Origin: DASQYE01 sp035940775
GTDB taxonomy: Bacteria > Acidobacteriota > Blastocatellia > Pyrinomonadales > Pyrinomonadaceae
NCBI GenBank assembly: GCA_035940775.1
Contig: DASZEN010000013.1
Span: 1-64,000, forward strand
Length of the DNA stretch: 64,000 nt
Reading direction: 5' to 3'
Shown: piece by piece, positions 28,422 to 38,500 of the stretch
How positions within the stretch are numbered: position 1 is the first letter of the stretch
Layout of the letters: each line of letters opens with the position of its first letter
Position numbers and translations under genes: made by a program
Notes under the pieces: generated by a model
Databases searched by the model: none
The model's input: the letters and a program-made list of their open reading frames with translations, nothing else
Told to the model about the DNA's origin: nothing

Positions 28422-29522
28422 ATGCCGTCTGCAAATAAGATTACGAGCCACGTAATCACGCTCCTGCTGGCTTTCATCCTTTCGTTGGCCGCCGGATGCA
28501 GTGGCGAGCACGGCGGCACGACGGGCGCGGGCCGTCAGGTGCGACTGCAAGGCGCGGGCGCGACTTTTCCAAACCCGCTCTACCAGAAATGGCTGAGCGA
28601 GTATGGCAAGCTCAATCCGAACATACGCATTGATTACCAGTCGATCGGATCGGGCGGCGGCATCAAGCAGATCAAGGAGCAGACCGTTGACTTCGGGGCA
28701 TCGGATTCGCCTATGAAGGATGAAGACCTGAGGTCAGCGCCCGGCGAGATAATACATATCCCGACGGTGCTCGGCGCGGTCGTCATCACCTATAACTTGC
28801 AGGGCATCCAGCAGCCCCTTCGCTTCTCGCCCGAGGTGATCGCGGATATTTTCCTGGGAAAAATCAAACGCTGGGACGACGCGCGCATCAAGGCGGACAA
28901 CGCCGGGGGCGTCGCCGCTCTGCCCGCCACCGACATCACTGTAGTCCATCGCTCGGACGGCAGCGGCACGTCGGCGGTCTTTACCGACTATCTTTCAAAA
29001 GTCAGCCCCGAATGGAAAGAGAAGGTCGGTTCGGGCACGTCGCCCAACTGGCCCGTGGGTCTCGGCGGCAAAGGCAACGAAGGCGTCACGGGTCAGGTCA
29101 AGCAGACGCCGAACACAATCGGTTACGTCGAACTCGCTTATGCTGTGCAGAACAAGCTGCCCGTCGCGCTGATTAAAAACAGCTCGGGCAATTTCGTAGA
29201 GCCCGGCCTGGATTCCGTGACCGCAGCCGCCGCCGAATCGGTGGCGACGACGCCCGAAGATTTGCGCGTCTCGATCACGAACGCCGCCGGAGCGACGGCT
29301 TACCCCATTTCGAGCTACACCTACGTGCTCGCCTACAAAGAGCAAAGGGACGCAGCCCGTGGCAAGGCGCTCGTCGATTTTCTATGGTGGGGCATCCATG
29401 ACGGCGAGAAATATGCAAGGGACTTGCAGTATGCGCCGTTGCCGCAGGAGATAGTCAGGCGAGCCGAAGACAGGATCAACGCGATCACACAGGGCGGCAA
29501 GCCGCTGCGCGCCGCGCAGTAA
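28422..29522 (+). CDS. pstS: Phosphate ABC transporter substrate-binding lipoprotein PstS
   Basis: A 366-residue PstS. A lipobox LAAGC places the lipidated cysteine at residue 26. Phosphate-binding motifs are visible: QGAGATFPNPLYQKW near 43, IDYQSIGSGGGIKQI near 72, VDFGASDSPM near 90 and HRSDGSGTSAVFTDYLSK near 175. AAGGAG lies 8 bases before the ATG. It is first in the pstSCAB-phoU-phoB run and captures orthophosphate for import. Its TAA overlaps the next start (TAATG). Confidence 0.96.
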   Translation: MPSANKITSHVITLLLAFILSLAAGCSGEHGGTTGAGRQVRLQGAGATFPNPLYQKWLSEYGKLNPNIRIDYQSIGSGGGIKQIKEQTVDFGASDSPMKDEDLRSAPGEIIHIPTVLGAVVITYNLQGIQQPLRFSPEVIADIFLGKIKRWDDARIKADNAGGVAALPATDITVVHRSDGSGTSAVFTDYLSKVSPEWKEKVGSGTSPNWPVGLGGKGNEGVTGQVKQTPNTIGYVELAYAVQNKLPVALIKNSSGNFVEPGLDSVTAAAAESVATTPEDLRVSITNAAGATAYPISSYTYVLAYKEQRDAARGKALVDFLWWGIHDGEKYARDLQYAPLPQEIVRRAEDRINAITQGGKPLRAAQ

Positions 29523-30640
29523 TGAAAGGGAAAAGGGATAAACGCAAGAGTAAGATCGAGAAGAATAAAATCCGTTTTTCGACTCGCTTTAGCCTCTCGC
29601 CTTTACACCTTCTACGGTTAATGGCTCAAGTGCAACCAACGCTTCCCGCACCCTCTCCGGCTTCCGGGTACGGGGCGCGGGCGCGCCCGTGGAGCTTCCG
29701 TCGGGCGCTCGCACCCACGGGTAACACGGGCGACGCAATCTTTCGCGGAGTCCTGTTTTTCTGCGCGCTCCTGCTGCTCCTGATCGTCACTTCGATGATC
29801 GTGGCGATGGCGGCCAATTCGAGGCTTTCGCTCACGGAGTTCGGCTTCCGGTTTTTGATAGGGCGCGAGTGGAACCCGATCAAGGGAGAGTTCGGCGCGC
29901 TGCCCTTCATCTATGGAACGGTCGTTTCATCTCTGATAGCACTCTTGATCGCCGTTCCGCTGTCGCTCGGCGTGGCGATCTTCCTGGTCGAGCAGGCTCC
30001 GCGCCAGCTTGCGCGCCCCATAGCATTTTTGGTCGAGCTGCTGGCGGCCATCCCTTCGGTCGTTTATGGATTGTGGGGCATCTTCGTGCTCGCTCCTTTC
30101 CTGCGCGCGCACGTCGAGCCGCAGCTTGCGCGCTCGTTCGGGTGGCTGCCGCTCTTTCAGGGCACGATCACGGGCATCGGCCTCTTCACGGGCGGTATTA
30201 TTCTGGCGATCATGATTACGCCGATCATTTCGGCGGTCGTGCGCGATGTGCTTTCGGCCGTGCCCGTCTCGCAGCGCGAGGCCGCGCTCGCCCTGGGCGC
30301 TACGAAATGGGAGACAACAAGAGTCGTGCTGGCGAACGCCGCTTCGGGGATCGCGGGCGCGATCATTCTGGGGTTGGGCCGCGCCATCGGCGAGACGATG
30401 GCCGTCACGATGGTCATAGGCAATCGCCCAGAGATCAGCGCCTCGCTCTTCGAGCCCTCCTACACCATCGCCTCCGTCATCGCCAACGAATTTACGGAAG
30501 CGACGGGCGACCTCTACCTGAGCGCGCTCGTCGAACTCGGGCTGATTCTTTTCCTGGTCACTTTCATCGTCAATGGGGTGGCGAAGCTGCTGGTGTGGAG
30601 CGTGACGCGGGGCACGAGCGGCACGGCGAGGGCGACCTGA
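29522..30640 (+). CDS. pstC: Phosphate ABC transporter permease PstC
   Basis: A 372-residue permease with six membrane segments from residue 80 onward. The EAA-type loop that contacts PstB is REAALALGATKWETTRVVLA near residues 255-275, followed by GLGRAIGETMAVTMVIGN. The first 75 residues are hydrophilic and basic and longer than usual for PstC. The start overlaps pstS by one base; an internal ATG at 29621 (MAQVQPTLPAP) would remove 33 residues and give a more typical length. It is coupled to pstA by TGATG. Confidence 0.93.
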   Translation: MKGKRDKRKSKIEKNKIRFSTRFSLSPLHLLRLMAQVQPTLPAPSPASGYGARARPWSFRRALAPTGNTGDAIFRGVLFFCALLLLLIVTSMIVAMAANSRLSLTEFGFRFLIGREWNPIKGEFGALPFIYGTVVSSLIALLIAVPLSLGVAIFLVEQAPRQLARPIAFLVELLAAIPSVVYGLWGIFVLAPFLRAHVEPQLARSFGWLPLFQGTITGIGLFTGGIILAIMITPIISAVVRDVLSAVPVSQREAALALGATKWETTRVVLANAASGIAGAIILGLGRAIGETMAVTMVIGNRPEISASLFEPSYTIASVIANEFTEATGDLYLSALVELGLILFLVTFIVNGVAKLLVWSVTRGTSGTARAT

Positions 30641-31482
30641 TGAAACCTTCTTCGGCGCGCCACGCAAAGCGGCTGTTGACGAACGCTGTGATGACGACCC
30701 TGGCGGCCGCCTGCGCCATCGTCGCGGTCACGGTGCTCCTGCTCATCCTGGGCTACATCGCGTACAGGGGCGTGACGGCGATCAACTTTCAATTCCTGAT
30801 CGATACGCCGAAGCCCGTCGGCGAGGGCGGCGGCATCGGCAATGCGATCACAGGCTCGTTCGTGCTGCTGCTGCTGGCCTGTCTTTTCGGTCTGCCCATA
30901 GGCATCGCCGCCGGTGTCTATCTGGCCGAATACGGGAACAACTGGTTCGCGAGCGCGGTTCGATTCGTAACGGACACGCTGACGGGCGTGCCCTCGATCA
31001 TCGTCGGCGTCTTCGTCTATACGATCATCGTGCTCCCGCAGAAGCATTTCTCGACGCTCGCCGGAGGCATCGCGCTCGGCCTGATTATGATTCCGATTGT
31101 GACGCGCACGACCGAAGAGATGATTCGATTGGTTCCGACCAGTTTGCGCGAGGGCGCATTGGCTTTGGGTGCGCCGCAGTGGAGAGTGACGACCGGCGTC
31201 GTGCTTCCGGCGGCCAGAGCCGGGATTGCTACGGGAGCGATGCTCGCCATCGCACGCGTCTCGGGCGAGACCGCGCCGCTACTGTTTACGGCCTTCGGCA
31301 GCCGCTTCTTCAACTGGTATCTGGATCAGCCGATGGCGAGCCTGACCGTGCAGATATATAATTACGCCATCTCGCCCTACGACGAATGGCACGCGCAGGC
31401 GTGGGCCGCCACACTCATACTGATGGCGCTGATTCTGCTCATTAATATCGCAGTCCGCTTTTTCACACGCCAGAGGTTTTAG
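30640..31482 (+). CDS. pstA: Phosphate ABC transporter permease PstA
   Basis: A 280-residue permease. I start it at the ATG overlapping the pstC stop (TGATG at 30638-30642); the open frame extends upstream, but that sequence is pstC in another frame. It has six membrane helices, LTGVPSIIVGVFVYTIIVLP near 125, and the EAA loop REGALALGAPQWRVTTGVVL near 180 with ARVSGETAPLLFTAFGS after it, which is characteristic of PstA. With PstC it forms the inner-membrane channel driven by PstB. Confidence 0.95.
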   Translation: MKPSSARHAKRLLTNAVMTTLAAACAIVAVTVLLLILGYIAYRGVTAINFQFLIDTPKPVGEGGGIGNAITGSFVLLLLACLFGLPIGIAAGVYLAEYGNNWFASAVRFVTDTLTGVPSIIVGVFVYTIIVLPQKHFSTLAGGIALGLIMIPIVTRTTEEMIRLVPTSLREGALALGAPQWRVTTGVVLPAARAGIATGAMLAIARVSGETAPLLFTAFGSRFFNWYLDQPMASLTVQIYNYAISPYDEWHAQAWAATLILMALILLINIAVRFFTRQRF

Positions 31483-31491
31483 AGGTCAGGA

Positions 31492-32340
31492 ATGTCCATG
31501 CATACGACCGCGCCAAAGCCGCCCCTCGTGCCCCCATCGTCCGGAGACGAGAAGGCGGGCGCGCGCAAAGGCTTCATACAATCTGCGACTAAGATCACGG
31601 TGCGCGGCCTGAACTTTTTTTACGGCCACACGCAGGCGCTCTTCGACATCTCGCTCGATGTGCCCGAGCGCATCGTGATGGCCTTCATAGGCCCTTCGGG
31701 GTGCGGCAAATCTACTTTCCTGCGCACGCTCAATCGTATGAACGACACCATTGCGGGAACGCGCGTCCGAGGACAGGTGATGCTCGAGGGCGAAGACCTT
31801 TATGCGCCCGATATGGACGTGGTGGGCCTGCGCCGCCGGGTCGGCATGGTATTCCAGAAATCGAACCCGTTCCCGAAATCCATCTTCGACAACGTGGCCT
31901 ACGGGCTCAGGATCAACGGCCTCGCCGCAAATAAAGCGGAGTTGCACGAGCGCGTCGAGCAGGCTTTAGAGGACGCGGCGCTGTGGCCCGAGGTCAAAGA
32001 CCGTTTGAAATCCTCGGCGCTCGGTCTTTCGGGCGGCCAGCAGCAACGCCTCTGCATCGCGCGCGCTCTGGCCGTGCGTCCCGAAGTCCTGCTGATGGAC
32101 GAGCCCGCCTCGGCGCTCGACCCCATCGCGACGCAGAAGATCGAGGAGTTGATCGTCGAGTTGAAAAAGCAGTACACCATCGTCATCGTCACGCATAACA
32201 TGCAGCAGGCGGCGCGCGTCTCGGATGAAACAGCTTTCTTCTGGCTCGGCAAGCTGATCGAGGTCAACTTAACCGAAAAGATGTTCACCAATCCCGACCA
32301 GAGGCTGGCCGAAGATTACATCACGGGGCGCTTCGGATGA
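31492..32340 (+). CDS. pstB: Phosphate ABC transporter ATPase PstB
   Basis: A 282-residue ATPase. Walker A GPSGCGKSTFLRTLNRMND is near residue 65, the Q-loop VGMVFQKSNPFPKSIFDN (typical of PstB) near 120, signature LSGGQQQRLCIARAL near 180, Walker B VLLMDEPASALDP near 200 and the switch histidine VTHNMQQAARVSD near 240. An N-terminal extension of about 30 residues precedes the domain. It lies 9 bases after pstA. Two hairpins follow directly after its stop. Confidence 0.97.
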   Translation: MSMHTTAPKPPLVPPSSGDEKAGARKGFIQSATKITVRGLNFFYGHTQALFDISLDVPERIVMAFIGPSGCGKSTFLRTLNRMNDTIAGTRVRGQVMLEGEDLYAPDMDVVGLRRRVGMVFQKSNPFPKSIFDNVAYGLRINGLAANKAELHERVEQALEDAALWPEVKDRLKSSALGLSGGQQQRLCIARALAVRPEVLLMDEPASALDPIATQKIEELIVELKKQYTIVIVTHNMQQAARVSDETAFFWLGKLIEVNLTEKMFTNPDQRLAEDYITGRFG

Positions 32341-32393
32341 GCCCCGTTCATGCGAAGCGATGGACGGGGCCGCGCCGAAGAAGCGGCTTCGGC
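32341..32393 (+). promoter_or_regulatory. Tandem hairpins between pstB and phoU
   Basis: Hairpin 1: GCCCCGTTCAT (32341-32351) pairs with ATGGACGGGGC (32360-32370) around GCGAAGCG, with one G-T pair. Hairpin 2: GCCGAAG (32374-32380) pairs with CTTCGGC (32387-32393). Neither is followed by a T run, so they look more like mRNA-processing or attenuation structures than intrinsic terminators. They would let pstB mRNA be more abundant than phoU-phoB. Confidence 0.6.
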
Positions 32394-32433
32394 CTTCGGA
32401 TAAGAGGGGCCGAGGGGGCAAGGAGTAGAAAGT

Positions 32434-33093
32434 ATGGAACAACACAGATTGCTCGACCGCGAGCTGAACGCTCTGCGCGACCGCGTGCTGCTCCTGGGCG
32501 GTGAGACCGAGACGGCTTTGCAGCGCGCCATGTACGCGCTCATCGAACGCGACACCGGGACGGCGCAGCAGGTCTTGAAGGATGACGATCAGATAGATCG
32601 GCTCGAAGTCGAGATAGACCGCCTCTGCGTAGACACGATTGCGCTGCGGCAACCGGCGGCGCGCGACCTGCGCTTCGTCATCTCCGTGGCGAAGATCACG
32701 CCGCTGCTGGAACGCATCGCCGATCACGCCTGCAACATTGCGCGCGTCGCCATCGATCTCAACGACGAGCCGCAACTCAAGCCCTACGTCGATCTGCCAC
32801 GCATGGCCGAGCACGCCTCCGGCATGCTGCGCGCGGCGCTCGACGCTTTCACCGAGGGCGACGCGGTCGCGGCGCGCGCCGTCATCGAAAAGGACGACGT
32901 GATAGACGATCTTTACGATCATATCTTTCACGACCTGATTAACCTGATGGTATCCGATCCGGCGACGACGACGCGCGCCGCCCGACTGCTCTTCGTTGCC
33001 AAGCATATCGAGCGCATCGGCGATTACGTCACGGACATCTGCGAGCTGACCGTTTACATGGCGGAAGCCGCGATGATTAAACACTCTAATTAA
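32434..33093 (+). CDS. phoU: Phosphate transport regulator PhoU
   Basis: A 219-residue PhoU made of two three-helix bundles. The repeated metal-site motifs are visible: E/D-rich KDDDQIDRLEVEIDRLC near residue 48, PAARDLRFVISVAKITPLLE near 70 (the D-R-x-x-x motif), and the second-half counterpart KDDVIDDLYDHIFHDLI near 150 then ARLLFVAKHIERIGDYVTDI. PhoU damps Pho signalling and Pst flux. AAGGAG lies 8 bases before the ATG. It ends 7 bases before phoB. Confidence 0.95.
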   Translation: MEQHRLLDRELNALRDRVLLLGGETETALQRAMYALIERDTGTAQQVLKDDDQIDRLEVEIDRLCVDTIALRQPAARDLRFVISVAKITPLLERIADHACNIARVAIDLNDEPQLKPYVDLPRMAEHASGMLRAALDAFTEGDAVAARAVIEKDDVIDDLYDHIFHDLINLMVSDPATTTRAARLLFVAKHIERIGDYVTDICELTVYMAEAAMIKHSN

Positions 33094-33100
33094 GGGATGT

Positions 33101-33829
33101 ATGCCGAAACCTATATTGATTATCGAGGACGACCCGGACATAGCTGAGAATATACGCTATAACCTTGAGCGTGAAGGCTTGAAGGTGCGCGTGGCCGAGA
33201 CGGGTGAGAAGGGGCTCATGGCGGCGCTCGACGCGCAGGCGTCGCCCGCGCTGGTGATTCTCGATCTGATGCTGCCGGGAATGAGCGGCACTGACATCTG
33301 CCGCAGACTGCGACGTGAACCGGCGACCAGGAGGACGCCGATTATTATGCTGACGGCGCGCACCTCGGAAGCGGATCGCGTCTCCGGGCTCGATTTAGGA
33401 GCCGACGACTACATCACGAAGCCTTTTTCCGTGCGTGAGCTGATGGCGCGTGTGCGGGCCGTGCTGCGCCGCTCGGACGAGCAGTCCGAGACCGTTTACG
33501 AAGACGAGCTGCTTCAGATCGATTATGCCAACATGCGCGTCACCTGCGAGGGCAAGCCAGTCAGGCTGACGCGCAAAGAGTTTGCGCTGTTGGAGGCGCT
33601 CGCGCGCGGCGCGGGTCGCGTCGGCACGCGCCAGCGTCTTCTGGATGACGTGTGGGGCCATGAATATTTCGGCGACCAGCGCACACTAGACGTACACATA
33701 CGCCGCCTGCGACACAAGCTCGGCGCGTGCGGCGGCTGCATTGAAACGGTGATCGGCACCGGTTACCGTTTCGCGGGCTGCTCGACTCGCGCCGCGCGCG
33801 GAGAGCGCGCCGCCGATTCCGAAGAGTAA
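33101..33829 (+). CDS. phoB: PhoB-like OmpR-family response regulator
   Basis: A 242-residue response regulator. The receiver (1-120) is intact: acidic pair IEDDPD near residue 8-12, phosphoacceptor aspartate in VILDLMLPGMSG near 57, threonine in MLTART and lysine in YITKPFSVREL. The winged helix (135-230) has VRLTRKEFALLEALARGAGR and RTLDVHIRRLRHKLG. It is last in the pst operon. No PhoR kinase gene follows; the next gene is convergent, so its kinase must be encoded elsewhere. Confidence 0.9.
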   Translation: MPKPILIIEDDPDIAENIRYNLEREGLKVRVAETGEKGLMAALDAQASPALVILDLMLPGMSGTDICRRLRREPATRRTPIIMLTARTSEADRVSGLDLGADDYITKPFSVRELMARVRAVLRRSDEQSETVYEDELLQIDYANMRVTCEGKPVRLTRKEFALLEALARGAGRVGTRQRLLDDVWGHEYFGDQRTLDVHIRRLRHKLGACGGCIETVIGTGYRFAGCSTRAARGERAADSEE

Positions 33830-33945
33830 GAGAGAACCTTGCCGAAGCTGCGACTAAAACCGGCGCTTCTCGGCCCCGGCGGCGCATTCGGGCCGAAGGG
33901 CTGAGGAGCGAGCCCGAATCATTCACAGCGGTTCACAATGGCGAG

Positions 33946-35304
33946 CTAAGGTTTCGCGAGGGCCTCCAGGTCGGCGGCGGCGCGCTCGCGCATCCAGCCT
34001 TGCAGTTTCTCCATATCCCTTCTCACCGTGCGTGAAGCGGCGAACAAGACCAGGGCTAACAAAAGACCCAGCGCCGGGATGAGGTACATGGCCGTGTGGA
34101 GCCCGGCGGCGCGGTAGGGTTCGAGCGCCTGCTGTGTCAGCGCCACAACTCCTCCGGCCCGCGCCGCGCGCATGGTAAAGAAGTCGCTCACGAGCCCCGT
34201 CCCGTAGGGGCCGAGCGAAGCGCCGAGCACGTACATGGCGAAGAAGTAGAGCGCCATCGCCGTCCCGCGCAAAGATGGCTCGATCACGTCCTGAATCGTC
34301 GAGTACACGGTCGAGTAGTAGGCGTACATCAATGCGCAGCCCACTCCCATCAGGATCATGAATCCGAATTTCTCGCCGCCCGGCCTCTCAAGCGCAAGGT
34401 AAAGAAAAGGTACCGAACCGAAGATAGCCAGGCTTCCGACGATCAAGCGCCCATTGGCGCGGCGCTTCACGACCGCGTCGCCGATAATGCCGCCGAGGAT
34501 CAACCCCGGCGCGCCCGACAAACCGTAGACCACCATCGAAACGAAATTGGCCGAGCGTATGTCCGTATTGTGATAGCGCATCAGGAACGGAGTCAGAAAA
34601 GAGCCGATGGCGTACATGTTGAAGTTATGCAGAGCACCCGAAATTATGAGCCAGCGCATAGTAGGGATCGAGAGCACCAGACGATAGGGCGAGCCTTCGC
34701 GCGTGACGGAGCCGATGCGGTGCGCTTCGCTCGCGCCTCGCTGCGGCTCTCGGATAAAGAGTGCGGCGAGAGCGCAGAGCAATCCGGGAATGCCCGCCAC
34801 GTAGAATGACGGTCGCCAGCCGAGGGAACGCGCAATTGTCCCCGACACGGCAAAGCTCAGGGCGATGCCGACGGGCAGGCCGAGCATGAAAATCGAGAGG
34901 GCCCTGGCACGGCGGCTTGCAGGGAAAAGATCGCCTATCAGTGACGTTGCGGCGGGCGCGCACGACGCCTCGCCCACGCCTACGCCGAGACGAAGGACGA
35001 AGAGTTGCCAGAAGTTTCCGGCGAAGCCGGATAAAACGGTCGTCAGGCTCCAGGCAAAGACGCCCGCCGAGAGAATCCACTTCCGGGCCCTCGTATCCGT
35101 GAGCCGTCCGAGGGGCACGCCGACGAAAGCATAAAGCAGGGTGAAAGCAGTACCGAGCGCTCCCATCGCACCGTCACTCAAAGCCCACTCGCGGCGCACG
35201 GCCTCGCCGACAGCGCCGAGTATCTGGCGGTCGAAGAAGTTCATTGTGTTGATGGCGAACAAGACCCAAAGGGTCAACCACGCGCTCTTGCGCTCGTGCT
35301 TCAT
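33946..35304 (-). CDS. MFS transporter, spinster-like
   Basis: A 452-residue transporter with 12 membrane segments. The start region WLTLWVLFAINTMNFFDRQI is typical of spinster/ANK-type MFS members, with PLGRLTDTRARKWILSAGVF as the A-motif and LGVGVGEASCAPAATSLIGD after it. The ATG at 35304 has GAGGGA about 9 bases upstream; an in-frame TTG at 35325 is less likely. Some bacterial homologues move lipids or organic acids, but the substrate is unknown here. The promoter shares a TetR-type palindrome with the divergent TonB receptor, linking it to the fatty-acid regulon at 42-64 kb. Confidence 0.85.
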   Translation of the reverse strand: MKHERKSAWLTLWVLFAINTMNFFDRQILGAVGEAVRREWALSDGAMGALGTAFTLLYAFVGVPLGRLTDTRARKWILSAGVFAWSLTTVLSGFAGNFWQLFVLRLGVGVGEASCAPAATSLIGDLFPASRRARALSIFMLGLPVGIALSFAVSGTIARSLGWRPSFYVAGIPGLLCALAALFIREPQRGASEAHRIGSVTREGSPYRLVLSIPTMRWLIISGALHNFNMYAIGSFLTPFLMRYHNTDIRSANFVSMVVYGLSGAPGLILGGIIGDAVVKRRANGRLIVGSLAIFGSVPFLYLALERPGGEKFGFMILMGVGCALMYAYYSTVYSTIQDVIEPSLRGTAMALYFFAMYVLGASLGPYGTGLVSDFFTMRAARAGGVVALTQQALEPYRAAGLHTAMYLIPALGLLLALVLFAASRTVRRDMEKLQGWMRERAAADLEALAKP

Positions 35305-35393
35305 GAACACAAAGTCCCTCGCCAAAGTCGGGCGCTCGCAAACCGGGAAGAAAATCCGGGGGTTACCGCGAGGATCGGGGCCGGAACAAAAGC

Positions 35394-35469
35394 TTGACGT
35401 TTTTACGCCTCAATGCTACTTTACCGACCGTTCGGTAGCCATTATGCTTGACACCTGAGCCGCGGTCAA
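35394..35469. promoter_or_regulatory. Divergent promoters sharing a TetR-type operator (site 1)
   Basis: The palindrome TACCGACCGTTCGGTA lies at 35422-35437. Minus strand (toward the MFS gene): TTGACC (35469-35464), 17 bases, CATAAT (35446-35441), with the palindrome beginning 3 bases after the -10. Plus strand (toward the TonB receptor): TTGACG (35394-35399), 17 bases, TACTTT (35417-35422), whose last base is the first base of the palindrome. A bound repressor would block both start sites. The same 16-mer, one base different, sits in front of tetR at 63720. Confidence 0.65.
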
Positions 35470-35572
35470 TTTCTTTGGCTTAATCGCTCATGCGCCGACC
35501 AGGTTAGTAAACAGTATTCTGGCTGCCCCTCGCCCGGCCGTCCACGACCCTACAAACTTAGGAGATATTTCA

Positions 35573-38500
35573 ATGAGAAGCCTGTCTCATCTTTTTTGGG
35601 CGCTGCTCTTTGTTCTCGTCCTCGGCATCTCCCCGGCTTTCTCGCAGGCATCGAGTTCGACAGCGGAACTGCGAGGCCAGGTCATCGACACGGCCGGGGC
35701 GGCGATTCCCGACGCCTCCGTCACCATCACGGATGTCAGCAAGGGGACGAGCCGCACGACCAGTTCGGATGAGGACGGCAACTACGTCTTCCTGAACTTG
35801 TTGCCAAGCTCTTACGAGCTGAAAGTCGAGGCCGCCAGCAAAGGATTCGCCCCCTCGACGACGCGCATCGAATTGACGGTCGGTCAGCAGGCCAACATTC
35901 CCGTGCAGCTCGGCACGGGCAACATCGCCGCGACCGTCGACATAGTGGGCGGGCAGGAAGTGGTCGAGACGGATCGCACGCAACAATCATCGGTCGTCGA
36001 CGAGCGACAGATCACCAACCTGCCCATCAGCCGACGAAACTATCTGGACTATGCGCTGTTGACTCCGGGCGTCTCGGACGCCGACAACATCTCGGACGCC
36101 TCGGATTTTCGCGTCGCGCAGACGCCGCAAAGCGGCCTCTCGTTTGGTGGCAATAATGGTCGCGGCAATCTCGTAGCGGTCGATGGCGGCGAGACCAATA
36201 CGGTCTCGGGCGGCGTGCAGACGACCGTCAATCAGGAGGCCGTGCAGGAGTTTCAGGTCTTGAGGAACAGCTACAACGCGGAGTTCGGCGGGGCTTCGGG
36301 CGGCATCGTAAACATCGTCTCCAAGTCCGGGTCGAACCGTTGGAGCGGCAGCGCCTTCGGGCTGTTTCGCGACGACAGGTTCGATGCGCGCAACGCCTTT
36401 GACTTTAACCCGGAGGGCGAATCGCCCTTTAGCCGCCAGCAATTCGGCGGCTCGCTCGGTGGGCCCATACGGCGGGAAAAGACCTTCTTCTTTACTTCCA
36501 TCGAGAGGTTCAGCCAGGACGAGACGACCTTCGTCAACCTGCTCAACGATCCTTCCATCTTCGGGCTGACCGCTTCGCAGACTTCGCTCTTTAACTTTCT
36601 CGCGGGGACGCCGTTTGCGCCGCTCGCCGCCGGGCTCCGTGGCGCGTTGACCACGACGCAGGCGCGTTACCCGCGCACCGTCGCGCTCTTTACGAACGCG
36701 AGCGGCCAGTTCCCCTTCACCTCCACCCAGACGACCTTCACCGCGCGCTTCGACCACAACTTCAGCGAGCGCGACAATGCGTACCTGCGCTTTAATCTCA
36801 ACGACTCTGTGTTTGAGAATCAGGCGGCGGGCGCGCTGACGGCCGTCTCGCGCGGCCGCACGCTCGACAGCTTTAACGGCGGCGTGCTCTTCTCCGAAAA
36901 TCATCAGTTCAGTTCGACCACCGTCAACGAATTGAAGCTTCAGTACAGCTACCTCAATTTCAAGGTGCTGCCGAACGATACGGTCGGCCCCGAATTCAAC
37001 ATCGAAGGTTTCGGCTTCTTCGGGCGCGACATCTTTCTGCCGTCAAGCACGATTCAGCGCCAGTACGATGTGCTCGACAACCTCTCTTACGTTCGCAGCA
37101 ATCACACTCTGAAATTCGGCGGCTCATTCTTCGCCACGGACGTTTCGACCGCCAACGAGACGTTCTTCGGCGGGCGCTTCAATTTCGGCGCGGCCATCCC
37201 GCTCTCGAACATCATCGTCGGGGCCGCGGGCCCGGCTACGCTTGCGGCCCTGACCAATTTCCTGACCGCCGCCAACCCTGCGTTGTTGCCTACCGTCAGG
37301 GCTCCGATCAGCGCCTTGCAGTCTTTCAATCTCAATCTGCCGATAGTCTATCAGCAGGGCTTCGGCACGTCTGAAGTAAACTCGTGGACGTACCGTTATG
37401 CGGTTTACGGACAGGATACGTGGAAGGTGCGGCCGAACTTTACGTTCACCTACGGGCTGCGGTATTCGATCAGCGACGAGCCCTTCTACATGCCGCTCGA
37501 CAAAAACGACTTTCAGCCCCGGATGGGCTTTTCCTGGGATCCGTGGCGCGATGGCAAGACGGCGATTCGCGCTGGCGCGGGAATCTTTTCCGGCTACACG
37601 ATCTATTCGGTTCCCAACGTGACCAAGACCCTGAGCGGATTCCCCGGCGACCCCATTAACATAGTCCTCTCGACGGCCACCTCGGCCCCGCTCGGCGTGC
37701 CCGCTTCGACCACCATTTACGGGACGCTCCTGGCGCAGGGAGTGATCGGCAACCGCACGATTACGGCGGCCGACCTGGCGCAGTTCGGCATCGTGCCGAG
37801 ACCGGGCGCACCGCTCGAAGTGCGCTTTCGCACGGAGCCTGACTACGAGACTCCGACCACCTATCAGGCGAGCGCCGGAATACAACGCGACCTGGGCAAC
37901 GGCTTCTCGCTCGAAGCGAGCTATCTGTGGACGCGCGGGCTGCATCTGACGCGCAACCGCGACACCAATCAGTTCAGAAAGTCGGGTTTCAACCCGACCT
38001 TCGGCATTCCCTGCTTCGTTCGCTTCCCGGCGGCGGTCGCCACGTCTCCGACTTCCTGTCTCGGGACGGCCTCGGATTTCAGAAACCCGCTCCGCTTTCA
38101 GGACAACATCTACGAGTCGAGCGCCAACTCTTTCTATAACGCGGGCACGATCTCTTTACAGAGGCGGTATGCCAACAACTTCAGCCTCAACGTCCACTAT
38201 ACTTTCTCTAAATCGATTGACGAGGTGACGGATTTCAACAGCGACTGGTCGGCCCAAGACCCACTGAACCTGCGGCTTGACCGGGCGCTCTCGGCCTTCG
38301 ACCAGCGCCACCGCGCTGTCTTTAGCGGCGTCTTCGGCAGCCCCTGGAAAAACAAGGTTCTCGCCGACTGGATATTCGCTCCCATCTTCATCGCGGGATC
38401 CGGGCGTCCCTTCAACCTGCTGCTCGGCTTCGACGCTAATAACGACGGGCGCTCGCAATCAGACCGCCCCTTCGCCGCCGGTCGCAACACGGGGTTGGGC

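Noticed and set aside
29869..30640. Extension of the pstA frame upstream through pstC as a fusion
   Set aside because: The upstream part is pstC read in a different frame. The TGATG overlap at 30638-30642 gives a normal pstA start.
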